DNA of 64,000 bases from contig CALWUT010000010.1 of NCBI GenBank assembly GCA_944384825.1, forward strand, positions 36,770 to 100,769, given 5' to 3'. The position numbers and the translations under genes were made by a program. The notes beneath the pieces were generated by a model, which worked only from the letters and a program-made list of their open reading frames with translations, ran no database searches and was not told the DNA's origin. This document shows, one piece after another, positions 36,638-46,751 of the stretch. The DNA comes from an uncultured Clostridia bacterium. Lineage in GTDB: Bacteria; Bacillota; Clostridia; Oscillospirales; Acutalibacteraceae. Position 1 is the first letter of the stretch. Every line of letters begins with the position of its first letter.

Positions 36638-37339
36638 ATGAAACACGGAAAAAAATATAGAGAAAGTATAAAATCATTTGATCTAGCGGAATCATATGGT
36701 GCAAAAAAAGCTTTAGAACTATGCATAAAAACCGCTAAGGCAAAATTTGATGAAACAGTAGAACTTCATGTAAGACTAGGGGTTGATTCACGTCACGCCG
36801 ATCAACAAGTGCGCGGCGCTATAGTTTTACCACATGGTACAGGAAAAAACGTAAAAGTACTAGCAATATGTAAAGGAGACAATGAACAACTCGCTAAAGA
36901 AGCAGGAGCAGATTTCGTTGGAGCTGAAGAAATGGCTCAAAAGATACAATCTGAAAATTGGATGGGTTTCGATGTTTTAATAACTACTCCCGATATGATG
37001 GGCGTAGTGGGAAGACTAGGAAGAATTTTAGGTCCTCGTGGTCTGATGCCTAACCCCAAAGCAGGTACTGTTTCTACCGATATTGCTAAAGCTATTAAAG
37101 AAGCAAAAGCAGGTAAAATAGAATATCGTTTAGATAAAAACAATATAATTCATTGTCCTATAGGAAAAGCATCGTTTGGAGAAGAAAAATTATTTGATAA
37201 CTTTGACGCTTTAATGGGAGCAATAATTAAAGCTAAACCGGAAGCAAGCAAAGGGCAGTATGTAAGATCGTGCGTAGTTTCGTCTACTATGGGTCCGGGA
37301 GTAAAAATTAACGTAGGAAAAATAGCAAATAATCTATAA
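36638..37339 (+). CDS. rplA: 50S ribosomal protein L1
   Basis: The 233-residue protein has the L1 core [20 protein letters not shown], the [15 protein letters not shown] signature, and the C-terminal [11 protein letters not shown]1 binds the mobile stalk and its own mRNA. rplJ does not follow directly: two exported-protein genes intervene. Confidence 0.98.
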   Translation: MKHGKKYRESIKSFDLAESYGAKKALELCIKTAKAKFDETVELHVRLGVDSRHADQQVRGAIVLPHGTGKNVKVLAICKGDNEQLAKEAGADFVGAEEMAQKIQSENWMGFDVLITTPDMMGVVGRLGRILGPRGLMPNPKAGTVSTDIAKAIKEAKAGKIEYRLDKNNIIHCPIGKASFGEEKLFDNFDALMGAIIKAKPEASKGQYVRSCVVSSTMGPGVKINVGKIANNL

Positions 37340-37361
37340 TTAAAAATAATGGAGGAATAAA

Positions 37362-37649
37362 ATAAAAAAATCTAATAAATTAATTAAACTAATTGCATGT
37401 ATGATTGCTATCTCTTTTATAAATTTAGGAAATGCTTCAGCTGCTGTATTAAGACCACTCCATTTGCGTCAAGTTCACCACATAGATATAGAGGAATTTA
37501 TTCGGGATGTTGTAAATGAATTTGTTAACGACCGTATAGGTAGAATTTTTGGTGATGCACGTTACAGACATGCTAGATTAAATCCTGAAGATAATAATAT
37601 CAGAATCGCAGTAAATAGGTTTTTAAATGATATACATGCACATAATTAA
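37362..37649 (+). CDS. Small secreted orphan protein, 95 aa, likely AUA start
   Basis: A strong SD GGAGGA (37351-37356) lies five bases before an ATA at 37362. Reading from there gives KKSNKLIKLIACMIAI as a full Sec signal with cleavage at NASA-A. The first ATG (37401) lies 45 bases from the SD and would cut off the basic n-region. The mature ~70-residue peptide is Arg/Asn/Asp-rich and helical. It follows rplA by 22 bases, probably in the same transcript, and a hairpin follows it. Function unknown. Confidence 0.6.
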   Translation: MKKSNKLIKLIACMIAISFINLGNASAAVLRPLHLRQVHHIDIEEFIRDVVNEFVNDRIGRIFGDARYRHARLNPEDNNIRIAVNRFLNDIHAHN

Positions 37650-37721
37650 AATCCGCAATGATAACTAACATGATAACTAAATTTTAGAAGCTTGTCAATC
37701 TAAAGAAACTATAAACGCTTG

Positions 37722-37757
37722 AGATAACAGTCTATTCGTAAGAGTAGATTGTTATTC
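37722..37757 (+). terminator. Likely terminator after the small secreted protein
   Basis: AGATAACAGTCTA pairs imperfectly with TAGATTGTTATTC; the T-run is weak. Confidence 0.45.
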
Positions 37758-37785
37758 ATATTTTAAAATTTATTAAATATATCTA

Positions 37786-37814
37786 TTGACAATTAAATTT
37801 CAATTTTATATAAT
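37786..37814 (+). promoter_or_regulatory. Promoter of the 37871-38452 precursor
   Basis: TTGACA, a 17-base spacer and TATAAT: a perfect sigma-A promoter inside the interrupted rplA/rplJ junction. Confidence 0.75.
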
Positions 37815-37870
37815 AATTATATAAAATTTACATAAAAGATTCTATAAATATAAGAAAGGAAGTTGAGAGT

Positions 37871-38452
37871 ATGGAAAGTAAAGAATTTAAAGATAATCTT
37901 ATTGGTGCATCACCTGAGGAATTAAAAAAAGTCGTGGAATTTGCAAAAAACAAAAAATTATCCGATACTTTGATTAAAAAGCCTGAATTCATTAAAGACG
38001 TTAAAGAAATTTTCAAGTCAGAGTTCAATATTGAAGTAAATGATGAAGATGTGCATAATTTACTTCAAAATATTGAAAGAGCAGTTAGAAACGAACCTTT
38101 AAAAACTCTTGACGAAACTGAGTTAAGTGAAGCAGTTGGAGGAGTATCTCTTAAAGGTTTTAGAGATAACGCGATAATTGGTGTTCCTGCATTGATCGGA
38201 GGATTTATTGGCCATCACGTTGGAGTTCGAATAGGTGCCCTTGGAGGTGCCAGGGTGGGTGCCGGTGTGAAGGCCGTAAAAAACACCCGAACCTCTAATA
38301 AAACGAATAATGATGCGAAGGCCGGCGCGTTAACTGAATGTGATATTGGAGCCCTTACTGGAGCAGGCTTAGGAGCTATAGCAGGAGAAATTAGCGGTGC
38401 TGCTGCTGGAGCTGCAATAGGAAGAAAAATTGTAGATTTTTTAAATAGTTAA
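37871..38452 (+). CDS. Double-glycine precursor with glycine-zipper cargo, 193 aa
   Basis: The leader is long (90 residues) and acidic, ending ETELSEAVGG. The ~102-residue cargo is very rich in Gly and Ala with GxxxG repeats (GVPALIGGFIGHHVG, GALTGAGLGAIAGEI, GAAAGAAIG). Such glycine zippers are typical of two-peptide bacteriocins and pore-forming peptides, though this cargo is longer. The Gly-rich section is less AT-biased than the leader. AAAGGAAG precedes the ATG. A membrane-active toxin or signal is inferred only from composition. Confidence 0.72.
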   Translation: MESKEFKDNLIGASPEELKKVVEFAKNKKLSDTLIKKPEFIKDVKEIFKSEFNIEVNDEDVHNLLQNIERAVRNEPLKTLDETELSEAVGGVSLKGFRDNAIIGVPALIGGFIGHHVGVRIGALGGARVGAGVKAVKNTRTSNKTNNDAKAGALTECDIGALTGAGLGAIAGEISGAAAGAAIGRKIVDFLNS

Positions 38453-38498
38453 AAATATATTATTAATAAAAGATTAATTAAACTGATGGTTTTAACAC

Positions 38499-38527
38499 TT
38501 GACAAACTTTAGCTTTAATAGTAAACT
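38499..38527 (+). promoter_or_regulatory. Promoter of rplJ-rplL
   Basis: TTGACA, a 17-base spacer and TAAACT. It makes rplJL independent of the upstream genes. Confidence 0.65.
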
Positions 38528-38700
38528 ATCACTTGATAGTCATTCCTAAGACAGCAGGTACTCTTAACTATAAGAGTTTAAATGAACCGGCCGAGGATGA
38601 AACTTTATATTTCAAGTTTGGATAAGTACAAAGTTTTATTTAATTGTCTAGGTTTCATTTACTGTAAGGAATGATTAAATCCTAGACAATTTTTTACTGT
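38528..38700 (+). promoter_or_regulatory. Ribosomal protein L10 leader
   Basis: The transcript has the L10-leader core CCTAAGACAGCAGGT and GAACCGGCCGAGGATG, where L10(L12)4 binds. ATTGTCTAGG (38643-38652) then pairs with CCTAGACAAT (38681-38690) followed by a T-run, an attenuator. Excess L10 is expected to lower rplJL expression. Confidence 0.85.
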
Positions 38701-38730
38701 CTAAAAGTGGTTTTAAGGAGGTGAAATTCA

Positions 38731-39261
38731 TTGCCAAGTATTAAAGTACTAGAAGAAAAGAAATCAATAGTAAGTGAAGTTACAGAAAAGCTAAAATCTT
38801 CTTGCGCAGGCGTATTGGTGGATTATCAAGGAATTAATGTTGAAGACGATACTAAATTAAGAAAAAACTTGCGTGAAGCTGAAGTTGACTATTTAGTAAT
38901 AAAGAATACTCTTCTAAAAAGAGCCGCTGAAAACGCAGGAATAGATGAGCTATCAAAATCATTGCATGGTTCTACTGCTTTAGCAATTAGCAAATCAGAT
39001 TATGTTGCAGCTTCAAAAATACTCTGTGATTTTGCAAAGAATCACGATTTCTTTAAAATTAAGGCAGGATTTATTGATGGCAAAACAATAAACGATAAAG
39101 AAGTCCTAAATCTTGCGAAATTACCTTCCAGAGAAGTACTTATCGCTCAAGTATTGGGTGGTTTAAATGCTCCGATTTCCGGCTTTGCCACTGTGCTAAA
39201 TGGAACTATACGAGGTTTAGTTATAGCTTTAAAAGCTATTACAGATAAGAAAAGTGTTTAA
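38731..39261 (+). CDS. rplJ: 50S ribosomal protein L10
   Basis: The 176-residue protein starts at TTG ([17 protein letters not shown]) after AAGGAGG. It has the L10 pattern [20 protein letters not shown] and [16 protein letters not shown], and the C-terminal helix that binds L7/L12 dimers. It lies 21 bases upstream of the L7/L12 stop-start junction. Confidence 0.97.
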   Translation: MPSIKVLEEKKSIVSEVTEKLKSSCAGVLVDYQGINVEDDTKLRKNLREAEVDYLVIKNTLLKRAAENAGIDELSKSLHGSTALAISKSDYVAASKILCDFAKNHDFFKIKAGFIDGKTINDKEVLNLAKLPSREVLIAQVLGGLNAPISGFATVLNGTIRGLVIALKAITDKKSV

Positions 39262-39296
39262 AAATTATATTATTTAAATTTATGGAGGATAAAATA

Positions 39297-39674
39297 ATGT
39301 CAGATAAAGTATTAAAATTAATCGAGGATGTAAAAACTTTAACCGTTCTTGAACTTAGTGAACTTGTAAAAGCTTTAGAAGAAGAGTTCGGAGTTTCAGC
39401 AGCAGCTCCGGTAGCAGTAGCAGCAGCTCCGGTAGCAGTAGCAGCAGCTCCTGTTGAAGAAAAAACCGAATTTGACGTAATTTTAAAAGCTGCCGGTGAC
39501 AACAAAATGAAAGTTGTAAAAGCAGTAAAAGATATAACCGGTCTGGGACTTAAAGAAGCTAAAGCAATAGTTGACGAAGCTCCAAAACCAGTAAAAGAGA
39601 AAATTGCTAAAGATGCAGCAGAAGAAGTAAAAAAACAACTTGAAGACTTAGGCGCCCAAGTAGAAATTAAATAA
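39297..39674 (+). CDS. rplL: 50S ribosomal protein L7/L12
   Basis: The 125-residue protein starts at the ATG at 39297, nine bases after GGAGG; the ATG at 39282 overlaps the SD. It has the N-terminal dimerisation domain, an Ala/Val/Pro hinge made of a perfect 18-base tandem duplication (codons for PVAVAA), and the factor-binding C-terminal domain. rpoB, the usual next gene, is absent; a terminator follows. Confidence 0.98.
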   Translation: MSDKVLKLIEDVKTLTVLELSELVKALEEEFGVSAAAPVAVAAAPVAVAAAPVEEKTEFDVILKAAGDNKMKVVKAVKDITGLGLKEAKAIVDEAPKPVKEKIAKDAAEEVKKQLEDLGAQVEIK

Positions 39675-39690
39675 CTTACTTAATTTTAGT

Positions 39691-39724
39691 AAAACATCTC
39701 GATTTATTTCGAGGTGTTTCTAAT
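39691..39724 (+). terminator. Intrinsic terminator of rplJ-rplL
   Basis: AAACATCTCGA pairs with TTCGAGGTGTTT, followed by CTAATT. Confidence 0.7.
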
Positions 39725-39737
39725 TACAAAGTATTCA

Positions 39738-39766
39738 TTGACATTTAATTAAAAAAATAATATAAT
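39738..39766 (+). promoter_or_regulatory. Promoter of the 39807-40574 gene
   Basis: TTGACA, a 17-base spacer and TATAAT: a perfect sigma-A promoter. Confidence 0.75.
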
Positions 39767-39806
39767 AAAATTAAAATTTGTTTTACTCTGAATAAGGAGT
39801 ATCACA

Positions 39807-40574
39807 ATGTTAAAAAAAGATAGAATAATTAATAAATTCATTTCTTTGTTTTTATCTAGCATAATAGTTTCCTACTCAATTACTTGTGGTCACTCACTCG
39901 ATTTAAGCTCTCCTAAAATAACAAATAATACCTCTAATAATAAAGAAGCTTGGATAAAAAAACAATCCAAAAAAATAGGAATTTCCGCTGGGATAACTGC
40001 CGTTGGTGCCTTAGGTATATTACTAATATATAATAAATATAAAGCTCAACCTACAACAAAAAATCTTTATACTCCCCAGAAAAAAGAAGGAGTTTTGTAC
40101 TGGGAAGCATGCTTAGAGGGATTATATAAATATCATCAAATAAATAATATAAATCAAAAATATATTCGTGAAAATTTCTATTCTAATAATTCCTATTTTT
40201 CAAATTTGGAAAAATCAAATTACAAAAAATATAAATCAAATATGACTGATCCCACCGGTAAATTTTCAACTTGTGTGGGAACAATCAGCGCTAATTCCTC
40301 GAATGAATTAAAAAATAATATTAATACTTATATTAAAAATACAAGTAACGTACCTTTTGCTATTAGCATTAACAAACTCAATAACCATATTCACTATGTA
40401 AATATCATAGAAATTAAAAATGGTACCATTACAATTGAAGATCCTAAAGATGGAATGTCACAGAAAGTATCATTAAATGATTTCTGTACTTCTATGGTTA
40501 ATTCTAAGTTCATGGAAACAAATGTTATAAAACTATTTACTATAATACCCAAAGAAAATCGAATAAAAACTTGA
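39807..40574 (+). CDS. Secreted membrane-anchored protein with C70/C39-like papain-fold features
   Basis: The 255-residue protein has a signal-like N-terminus (residues 10-30), a polar stalk and a membrane helix (57-76). The rest resembles a C70/C39-type cysteine peptidase: a helix start YWEACLEGLYKYHQ near 98, then NNHIHYVNIIEIKNGTI with His196, and EDP with Asp212. In the C70 pattern WCWAA the catalytic Cys aligns with Tyr98; the available Cys is at 102. It may therefore be inactive or use a shifted Cys. Family assignment is by pattern only. It could process or bind exported peptides. Confidence 0.6.
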   Translation: MLKKDRIINKFISLFLSSIIVSYSITCGHSLDLSSPKITNNTSNNKEAWIKKQSKKIGISAGITAVGALGILLIYNKYKAQPTTKNLYTPQKKEGVLYWEACLEGLYKYHQINNINQKYIRENFYSNNSYFSNLEKSNYKKYKSNMTDPTGKFSTCVGTISANSSNELKNNINTYIKNTSNVPFAISINKLNNHIHYVNIIEIKNGTITIEDPKDGMSQKVSLNDFCTSMVNSKFMETNVIKLFTIIPKENRIKT

Positions 40575-40595
40575 TTATATCTAAATTCTCTTATA

Positions 40596-40636
40596 TAAAA
40601 ACTCCTACTCTAATATTAAGAGTAGGAAAAATTATT
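40596..40636. terminator. Bidirectional terminator between the 39807 gene and gyrA
   Basis: CCTACTCT (40604-40611) pairs with AGAGTAGG (40619-40626); A/T tracts lie on both sides, serving the convergent genes. Confidence 0.8.
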
Positions 40637-40637
40637 T

Positions 40638-43121
40638 TTATTCTTCATCTTGTGAATTTTCGTCTGAGTCCTCAATTTTTTCTTCATGAGGCACACACGC
40701 AACTGCAACTATTTTATGTTCGGGTGAAATTTTCATTACAAGTACTCCTTTAGAAGTACGGGAACATTTTCTTATACTGCTTCCTTCAATTCTAATGATG
40801 ATACCATTATCAGATATAATTATAACATCTTGATCCTTTTCTACTGTAGTTAAAGCTGCTACATTGCCATATTTCTCAACATGATAATTTATCAATCCTT
40901 GGCCGCTTCTTGATTGTATTCTATATTCTGAAGGATCCGAAAGACGTCCATACCCCGTTTCAGAAACTGTTAAAATTGGAACTTCTTCTTTAACTGCAAT
41001 CATTCCTACTACTTCATCATCAGACTTAAGCTTCATAGCTCTAACTCCGCGTGCAGTCCTTCCTACAGCTCTAACATCCGTTTCGAGAAAGCGTATACAT
41101 TTACCCTTTTTGGTTGCAACCAGCATACTTTGATTTCCATCTGTCAAGCGCACCCAAGCAAGCTCATCATCTTCGTCTAAATCTAAAGCAATAAGTCCAC
41201 CTTTACGGGAAGTATCAAATGATTCCAAAGGTGTACGTTTAATTATACCATTCTTGGTAATCATTATCAGATATTTATCCTGTTCGAACTCTGACACTTT
41301 AATCATAGAAGTTACTTTTTCATCAGCTGCAACAGGAAGTATATTAGCTATATTAGTTCCTTTAGAAGTCCTGGAACCTTCGGGTATTTCATAGCATTTT
41401 AATCTGTACACTTTTCCAAGATTAGTGAAAAGCAGTACGTAGTCATGACTATTAATTACAAATAATTCTTTAACTGTATCTTCTTCCCGTCTTGTCATTC
41501 CTGATATTCCACGTCCGCCACGGCGCTGTAATTTATAACTGTCAAGATTTTGCCTTTTGATGTATCCAAAACATGTAAGCGTTAAAGCACAATCTTCTTT
41601 CGGAATAAGGTCTTCTATGTCGACTTCTCCGCTTACATTTATTATTTGAGTTCTTCTTTCATCTCCGAATTGCTTTTTTATTTCAAGCACTTCAGCTTTA
41701 ATTATTTCTTTTACTCTACTTTCATTTGAAAGAATATCATTGTAGTCTGCAATTTTATTTTCAAGCTCATTAAGTTCATTTTCTATTTTATTTCTTTCAA
41801 GGCCGGTTAGTCTTCCCAAAGGCATTTGAACTATAGCTTGGGTTTGAACTTCATCGAGCTTAAATTTTTCAGATAAATTCTCTCTTGCCTCTTGTACGGA
41901 ATGTGCAGCTCTTAAGATAGCTATAACTTCATCAATAAAATCTAACGCCACTCTAAGTCCTTTAAGTATATGAGCACGTTCCTTGGCTTTTTTAAGTTCA
42001 AATACTGTTCGGCGCGTTACTACTTGGATTTGAAATTTTATATACTCTTCAAGTACTTGCTTTAACGTAAGTATTTTGGGTTCACCTTTTACGATTGCAA
42101 GTATTATAACTCCAAAAGTTATTTGAAGTTGAGAAAAAGTAAATAGTTTATTAAGTACTACCTGAGGCACCGCATCCTTTTTAAGGTCTATTTCTATATG
42201 CATACCTTTTCTATCAGAATGATCTTCAATGCGGGAAATTCCTTCAATTCTCTTATCCTTAACCATTTCGGCTATATTTTCTATCAGCCTTGCTTTATTT
42301 ACCTGATAAGGAAGTTCAGTAACTATAATTTTAAATTTTGAATTACTATCTTCAACTATTTCAGTTTTAGCTCTAACAGTAATTTTTCCTCTACCCGTAG
42401 CATAAGCGTCTTTAATTCCGGACTTACCCATTACAATTCCACCGGTAGGAAAATCAGGCCCCTTTATATATTGAAGAATATCACTAAGTTCTGCGTCAGG
42501 ATTGTCCATAAGATAGCACATAGCGTCAATAACTTCACGCATATTATGAGGTGGAATATTGGTTGCCATACCTACTGCGATGCCAGTAGACCCGTTAACC
42601 AAAAGATTTGGAAATCTTGAAGGAAGTACTGTAGGTTCTTTTAATCTATCATCATAATTTGGGACGTAGTCTACTGTATCTTTATCTATATTAGTAAGCA
42701 TTTTAACTGATATTTTACTCATTCTTGATTCCGTATAACGATATGCAGCCGGAGGATCTCCATCTACGGATCCGAAATTTCCATGACCATCCACTAGCAT
42801 ATAACGCATAGAAAAATCCTGAGCGAGGCGAACCAAAGCGTCGTATACCGAGGCATCTCCATGAGGGTGATACCTTCCAAGTACTGCTCCTACCACGTTT
42901 GCACATTTTCTATAAGCTTTATCCGGCCCTAAGTTGTCCTCAAATAAAGCATAAAGGATTCTACGATGAACTGGTTTGAGTCCATCGCGTACGTCCGGAA
43001 GCGCTCTTGCCACTATTACAGACATTGAATAATCTAAAAATGACTTTTTCATCTCTTTTTCAATATCTACTTCTATAACTCTAGAATTTTTCATTCCCTT
43101 TTCTTCTATCTGATTTTCCAT
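40638..43121 (-). CDS. gyrA: DNA gyrase subunit A
   Basis: The 827-residue protein has the breakage-reunion domain with catalytic Tyr129 in [12 protein letters not shown] and the C-terminal DNA-wrapping domain with GyrA box QRRGGRG, which separates it from ParC. It introduces negative supercoils with GyrB. In the quinolone-resistance region it reads GDASVYD, with Ala at the usual Ser83 position. AAAGGGG precedes the ATG. A YcxB-like gene separates it from gyrB. Confidence 0.98.
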   Translation of the reverse strand: MENQIEEKGMKNSRVIEVDIEKEMKKSFLDYSMSVIVARALPDVRDGLKPVHRRILYALFEDNLGPDKAYRKCANVVGAVLGRYHPHGDASVYDALVRLAQDFSMRYMLVDGHGNFGSVDGDPPAAYRYTESRMSKISVKMLTNIDKDTVDYVPNYDDRLKEPTVLPSRFPNLLVNGSTGIAVGMATNIPPHNMREVIDAMCYLMDNPDAELSDILQYIKGPDFPTGGIVMGKSGIKDAYATGRGKITVRAKTEIVEDSNSKFKIIVTELPYQVNKARLIENIAEMVKDKRIEGISRIEDHSDRKGMHIEIDLKKDAVPQVVLNKLFTFSQLQITFGVIILAIVKGEPKILTLKQVLEEYIKFQIQVVTRRTVFELKKAKERAHILKGLRVALDFIDEVIAILRAAHSVQEARENLSEKFKLDEVQTQAIVQMPLGRLTGLERNKIENELNELENKIADYNDILSNESRVKEIIKAEVLEIKKQFGDERRTQIINVSGEVDIEDLIPKEDCALTLTCFGYIKRQNLDSYKLQRRGGRGISGMTRREEDTVKELFVINSHDYVLLFTNLGKVYRLKCYEIPEGSRTSKGTNIANILPVAADEKVTSMIKVSEFEQDKYLIMITKNGIIKRTPLESFDTSRKGGLIALDLDEDDELAWVRLTDGNQSMLVATKKGKCIRFLETDVRAVGRTARGVRAMKLKSDDEVVGMIAVKEEVPILTVSETGYGRLSDPSEYRIQSRSGQGLINYHVEKYGNVAALTTVEKDQDVIIISDNGIIIRIEGSSIRKCSRTSKGVLVMKISPEHKIVAVACVPHEEKIEDSDENSQDEE

Positions 43122-43279
43122 TAAGTACCCCTTTGAACTTACTTTTACATATTAAAAGCTTAATTTTTCTTATAAAATTTCTCAATATTCAAGTTACTTA
43201 AACTCTCTGATTTTTCATCTATTTAATCTTTGTTCCATGCGTTCTTATTTATATTTAACTAAAATAAAACTATTAGCAT

Positions 43280-44038
43280 CTATAATTCATTTTTTTCATA
43301 CTGTTTCCAACGCGGATTGGATCCTGCGGCAATGATAGCTTGAACATCTGCACGTAATTCGGGTTCAATAGCTCTTAAAGGAATTATAGCTCCATATCCT
43401 TCGGGTGCAAAAATCATAATAGTATTATTATACTCATCACTTTCACAAACGTTATTCAAGTATATTTCCCGCTTGCCGCTTTTACTTTCAATTTCCAATC
43501 GGTCAGGATATATTTCTACAGTAAACTCTTCTTCTTTTAAGAGTTTTTTTACTGAACATTTCATATTAATAAAAGGAATTAACCACATAAGACCTAGAGA
43601 TAAAAGTGGAAATACTGCCATAAAAACATAATAAAGTGATTTACTTATAAAAGCAATTAAAACAAGAATTCCTAGTAAAGTACTTTGAAGTACTATATGT
43701 TTTCTTTGAAGTTTTCTGCATTCTTCGCGTACTCTACTGCAACGCATAAAGTCTCTAATTTCTTCCGGAGTCAAAGTGAATTTAATTTTAATTCCTGTAA
43801 CTTCTTCTTTGTATTCTTCAGCTCTGTCATCTGCGATAATTTCAGCATCAGGATTGTCATTTTGAGAAAATTCTTCATTTTCAAGAGTTTCTTGTAAGTT
43901 TTCATTTTTCTCTTCAAACCTCATTTGAATTTCTCTATTCATTTCATCATCACTTTGGTGCGAGTCCGAAGCTAGATTTGTATTATCATCTGCAAAGTTC
44001 CCAAAATTACCCCTAGGGGGGTAAGAATCTTTATCCAT
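43280..44038 (-). CDS. YcxB-like membrane protein
   Basis: The 252-residue protein has an acidic disordered N-terminal ~80 residues, then KFTLTPEEIRDFMRCSRVRE, two membrane helices (about residues 118-160), and a C-terminal soluble domain ending with the YcxB-like block IMIFAPEGYGAIIPLRAI. Function of this domain is unknown. It is inserted between gyrB and gyrA. GAGGAGG precedes the ATG. Confidence 0.75.
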   Translation of the reverse strand: MDKDSYPPRGNFGNFADDNTNLASDSHQSDDEMNREIQMRFEEKNENLQETLENEEFSQNDNPDAEIIADDRAEEYKEEVTGIKIKFTLTPEEIRDFMRCSRVREECRKLQRKHIVLQSTLLGILVLIAFISKSLYYVFMAVFPLLSLGLMWLIPFINMKCSVKKLLKEEEFTVEIYPDRLEIESKSGKREIYLNNVCESDEYNNTIMIFAPEGYGAIIPLRAIEPELRADVQAIIAAGSNPRWKQYEKNEL

Positions 44039-44334
44039 TTTTCCTCCTCAAAATATTTGTGACATATCACTAAATAAGAATCCTGATAAATATATCAAGA
44101 AGCTTCTTATATTATATATATTATAATTATAATCCAACGTTTCTTAAATTTGAATTCAATTACTTAACCAATTCAAAATATATGGCGTTCATTAAAAATT
44201 ATACAAATATATATTAAAACTTTAATATTAAGCTTAAATACTGCGAATTATACAAAAGCTTACGAGCTTATTATACACCTTAACAATTTAAATTTCAACA
44301 AATCTTAAAATCCATAAAACCACTTATTTTTAAA

Positions 44335-46275
44335 TTATACGTCTAAATTCTGAACGTATCTTGCGTTCTTCTCAATAAATTCTCTTCTCGGTTCTACTTT
44401 ATCTCCCATTAAAATAGTGAACGTTTCATCAGCTGCTGCGGCATCCTCCAAAGAAACCTTAAGCATTATTCGGGTTTCAGGATTCATAGTAGTTTCCCAT
44501 AACTGATCTGCGTCCATCTCTCCCAAACCTTTGTATCTTTGGATTTCCGTTCCTCCTCCAAGCTGTGCTATTTTTTCATCTCTTTCTTTATCGGAATAAG
44601 CATAATAGTGAGTTTTATTTTTAGTTATCCTGTAAAGAGGAGGTTGCGCTATAAATACATGACCATTTTCTATAACAGGCCTCATAAACCTAAAGAAAAA
44701 TGTAAGAAGAAGAGTTCTTATGTGAGATCCGTCAACATCGGCGTCCGCCATTATAATTACTTTGCCGTATCTAATTTTACTTATGTCGAATTCGTCCCCA
44801 ATACCGCATCCTAAAGCAGTAATAACGGGCATCAATTTATCATTGCCATACACTTTATCCAGTCTTGATTTTTCAACATTAAGCATTTTGCCCCAAAGTG
44901 GAAGAATAGCTTGAAATCTTCTGTCCCTGCCGCATTTAGCAGAACCTCCTGCCGAGTCTCCTTCTACGATATAAATTTCAGTTTCTTCAGGATTTTTAGA
45001 CTGACAATCTGCTAGTTTACCTGGCAAAGAAGCAGTTTCCATAGCAGATTTTCTTCTAACTAGATCGCGAGCTTTCTTTGCAGCATCCCTGGCGCGGGTA
45101 GCAGAAAGAGCTTTTTCGATAATACATTTAGCTACGGCAGGATTTTCTTCCAAATATACTGATAATTTGTCACTTACAAGTCCGTCAATAAATCCTCTAA
45201 TTTCCACGTTTCCCAAGCGAGCTTTTGTTTGGCCTTCAAATTGAGCATTTCTAACTTTAACGCTAATGATTACAGTTAATCCCTCTCGAACATCTTCGCC
45301 CGAGAAATTTCTGTCATTTTCTTTAAGAAAACTATACTTTCTTGCATACTCATTAATAGTTCTAGTAAACGCTCTTTTAAATCCGTCTTCGTGACTTCCT
45401 CCATCGGTAGTATGGATATTATTAGCAAAAGAAAGTATAAGTTCATTGTAACTGTCATTATACTGGAAGGCTACTTCACCGCTTGCGCTTCCATCGTCAA
45501 GAACACTAGAAAAAGTTATTACTTCATCATGTAAGACTGATAATCCTCTTTTGGTATGTATATACTCTACGAAGCTTTTAATACCGCCTTCATAGGTAAA
45601 ATCATCCTGTCTTAAATCTTCAGGATCACGTTTATCTTCAAGAAGAATTTTAATTCCAGCGTTTAAAAATGCTTGTTCTCTAAGGCGAAGCTGTAAAGTT
45701 TCATAGTCATAATTAGTTGATTCTTTAAATATTTCCGGGTCAGCTTTAAAAGTAATTTTAGTGCCGCGATTTGAAGTTTCTCCTATTATTTCAAGGTCAG
45801 TTACAGGTATTCCCTTTTCAAATCTCTGACGATAAATATATTCGGAATCTGATACTTCAACTTCCAGCCACGTAGAAAGTGCATTGACGACAGATGACCC
45901 TACTCCATGAAGCCCCCCTGAAACTTTATATCCGCTTCCTCCAAACTTACCTCCGGCATGAAGTACTGTAAACACAACCGTCACAGCCGGAATGCCTGCT
46001 GTGGGATGTATTCCTACTGGTATACCTCTTCCGTTATCCGAAACAGATATAACGTTTTCAGGTAGGATTTCTACTTTTATTTTGTTACAAAATCCTGCTA
46101 ATGCTTCGTCAATCGAGTTATCGACAATTTCATAAACTAAGTGATGAAGTCCTCTAGGGCCGGTAGTACCTATATACATACCCGGTCTTTTTCTTACTGC
46201 TTCCAGTCCTTCAAGCACTTGGATTTCATTAGCACCATATTTTTCACCATTAAGGTCCAGTTCATTAGTTTCCAA
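44335..46275 (-). CDS. gyrB: DNA gyrase subunit B
   Basis: The 646-residue protein has the GHKL ATPase ([36 protein letters not shown]), the transducer domain, and the Toprim region ([31 protein letters not shown]), ending with the [19 protein letters not shown] block. The start is TTG at 46275, eight bases after AAGGAG. The family-typical C-terminal end is present. Confidence 0.98.
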   Translation of the reverse strand: METNELDLNGEKYGANEIQVLEGLEAVRKRPGMYIGTTGPRGLHHLVYEIVDNSIDEALAGFCNKIKVEILPENVISVSDNGRGIPVGIHPTAGIPAVTVVFTVLHAGGKFGGSGYKVSGGLHGVGSSVVNALSTWLEVEVSDSEYIYRQRFEKGIPVTDLEIIGETSNRGTKITFKADPEIFKESTNYDYETLQLRLREQAFLNAGIKILLEDKRDPEDLRQDDFTYEGGIKSFVEYIHTKRGLSVLHDEVITFSSVLDDGSASGEVAFQYNDSYNELILSFANNIHTTDGGSHEDGFKRAFTRTINEYARKYSFLKENDRNFSGEDVREGLTVIISVKVRNAQFEGQTKARLGNVEIRGFIDGLVSDKLSVYLEENPAVAKCIIEKALSATRARDAAKKARDLVRRKSAMETASLPGKLADCQSKNPEETEIYIVEGDSAGGSAKCGRDRRFQAILPLWGKMLNVEKSRLDKVYGNDKLMPVITALGCGIGDEFDISKIRYGKVIIMADADVDGSHIRTLLLTFFFRFMRPVIENGHVFIAQPPLYRITKNKTHYYAYSDKERDEKIAQLGGGTEIQRYKGLGEMDADQLWETTMNPETRIMLKVSLEDAAAADETFTILMGDKVEPRREFIEKNARYVQNLDV

Positions 46276-46299
46276 GGTTAAACTCCTTTATACTGTAAT

Positions 46300-46713
46300 T
46301 TAATTACTAAAAATTTCATTTTCTGTGTTTATATCTTCACTTTTACTAGATTCCGTTTTTTCAGTTTGCTCTAAATTATTATTTCCCGAAGTTTTACTGA
46401 TATGTTCATTGTTTACAGCTTTTAATCGGACGAAAAAAGGAGAAATCCAGTAAAATATGCTGAAAATAAGAGTAATTATTCCTGCTCCTATTAAACATGA
46501 ACCGCCTCCTTTAAAAACTACAAAAGCAAATACAATCAAAGAAATCGCTTCTACAAATCCAAGTATTTGAAATAATTCCATACGCAAATTGACTTTAGAG
46601 TCATTACGACACCTCGGACAGTTAAACCGTGCTTTATTTTTAACTACAAATGCTTCTCCGTACAATAGTTTCATTCCACAATGTGGACAAGCAGGTAAAA
46701 TAAGATTAACGAT
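46300..46713 (-). CDS. Zinc-ribbon membrane protein, likely AUC start
   Basis: The product has CPHCGMKLLYG and CPRCRND (a CxxC-CxxC zinc ribbon) followed by two membrane helices and an acidic Asn/Glu tail. An open frame extends to a TTG at 46755 that overlaps the remB stop but has no SD. Inside it, GGAGGTGA lies five bases before an ATC at 46713, giving xVNLILPACPHCG. The ATC start is thus favoured; with the TTG start the protein would be 151 residues. Function unknown; it sits between remB and gyrB. Confidence 0.62.
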   Translation of the reverse strand: MVNLILPACPHCGMKLLYGEAFVVKNKARFNCPRCRNDSKVNLRMELFQILGFVEAISLIVFAFVVFKGGGSCLIGAGIITLIFSIFYWISPFFVRLKAVNNEHISKTSGNNNLEQTEKTESSKSEDINTENEIFSN

Positions 46714-46751
46714 TTCCTTCACCTCCAAAAAGTTTGTGTAAACATCTAATT

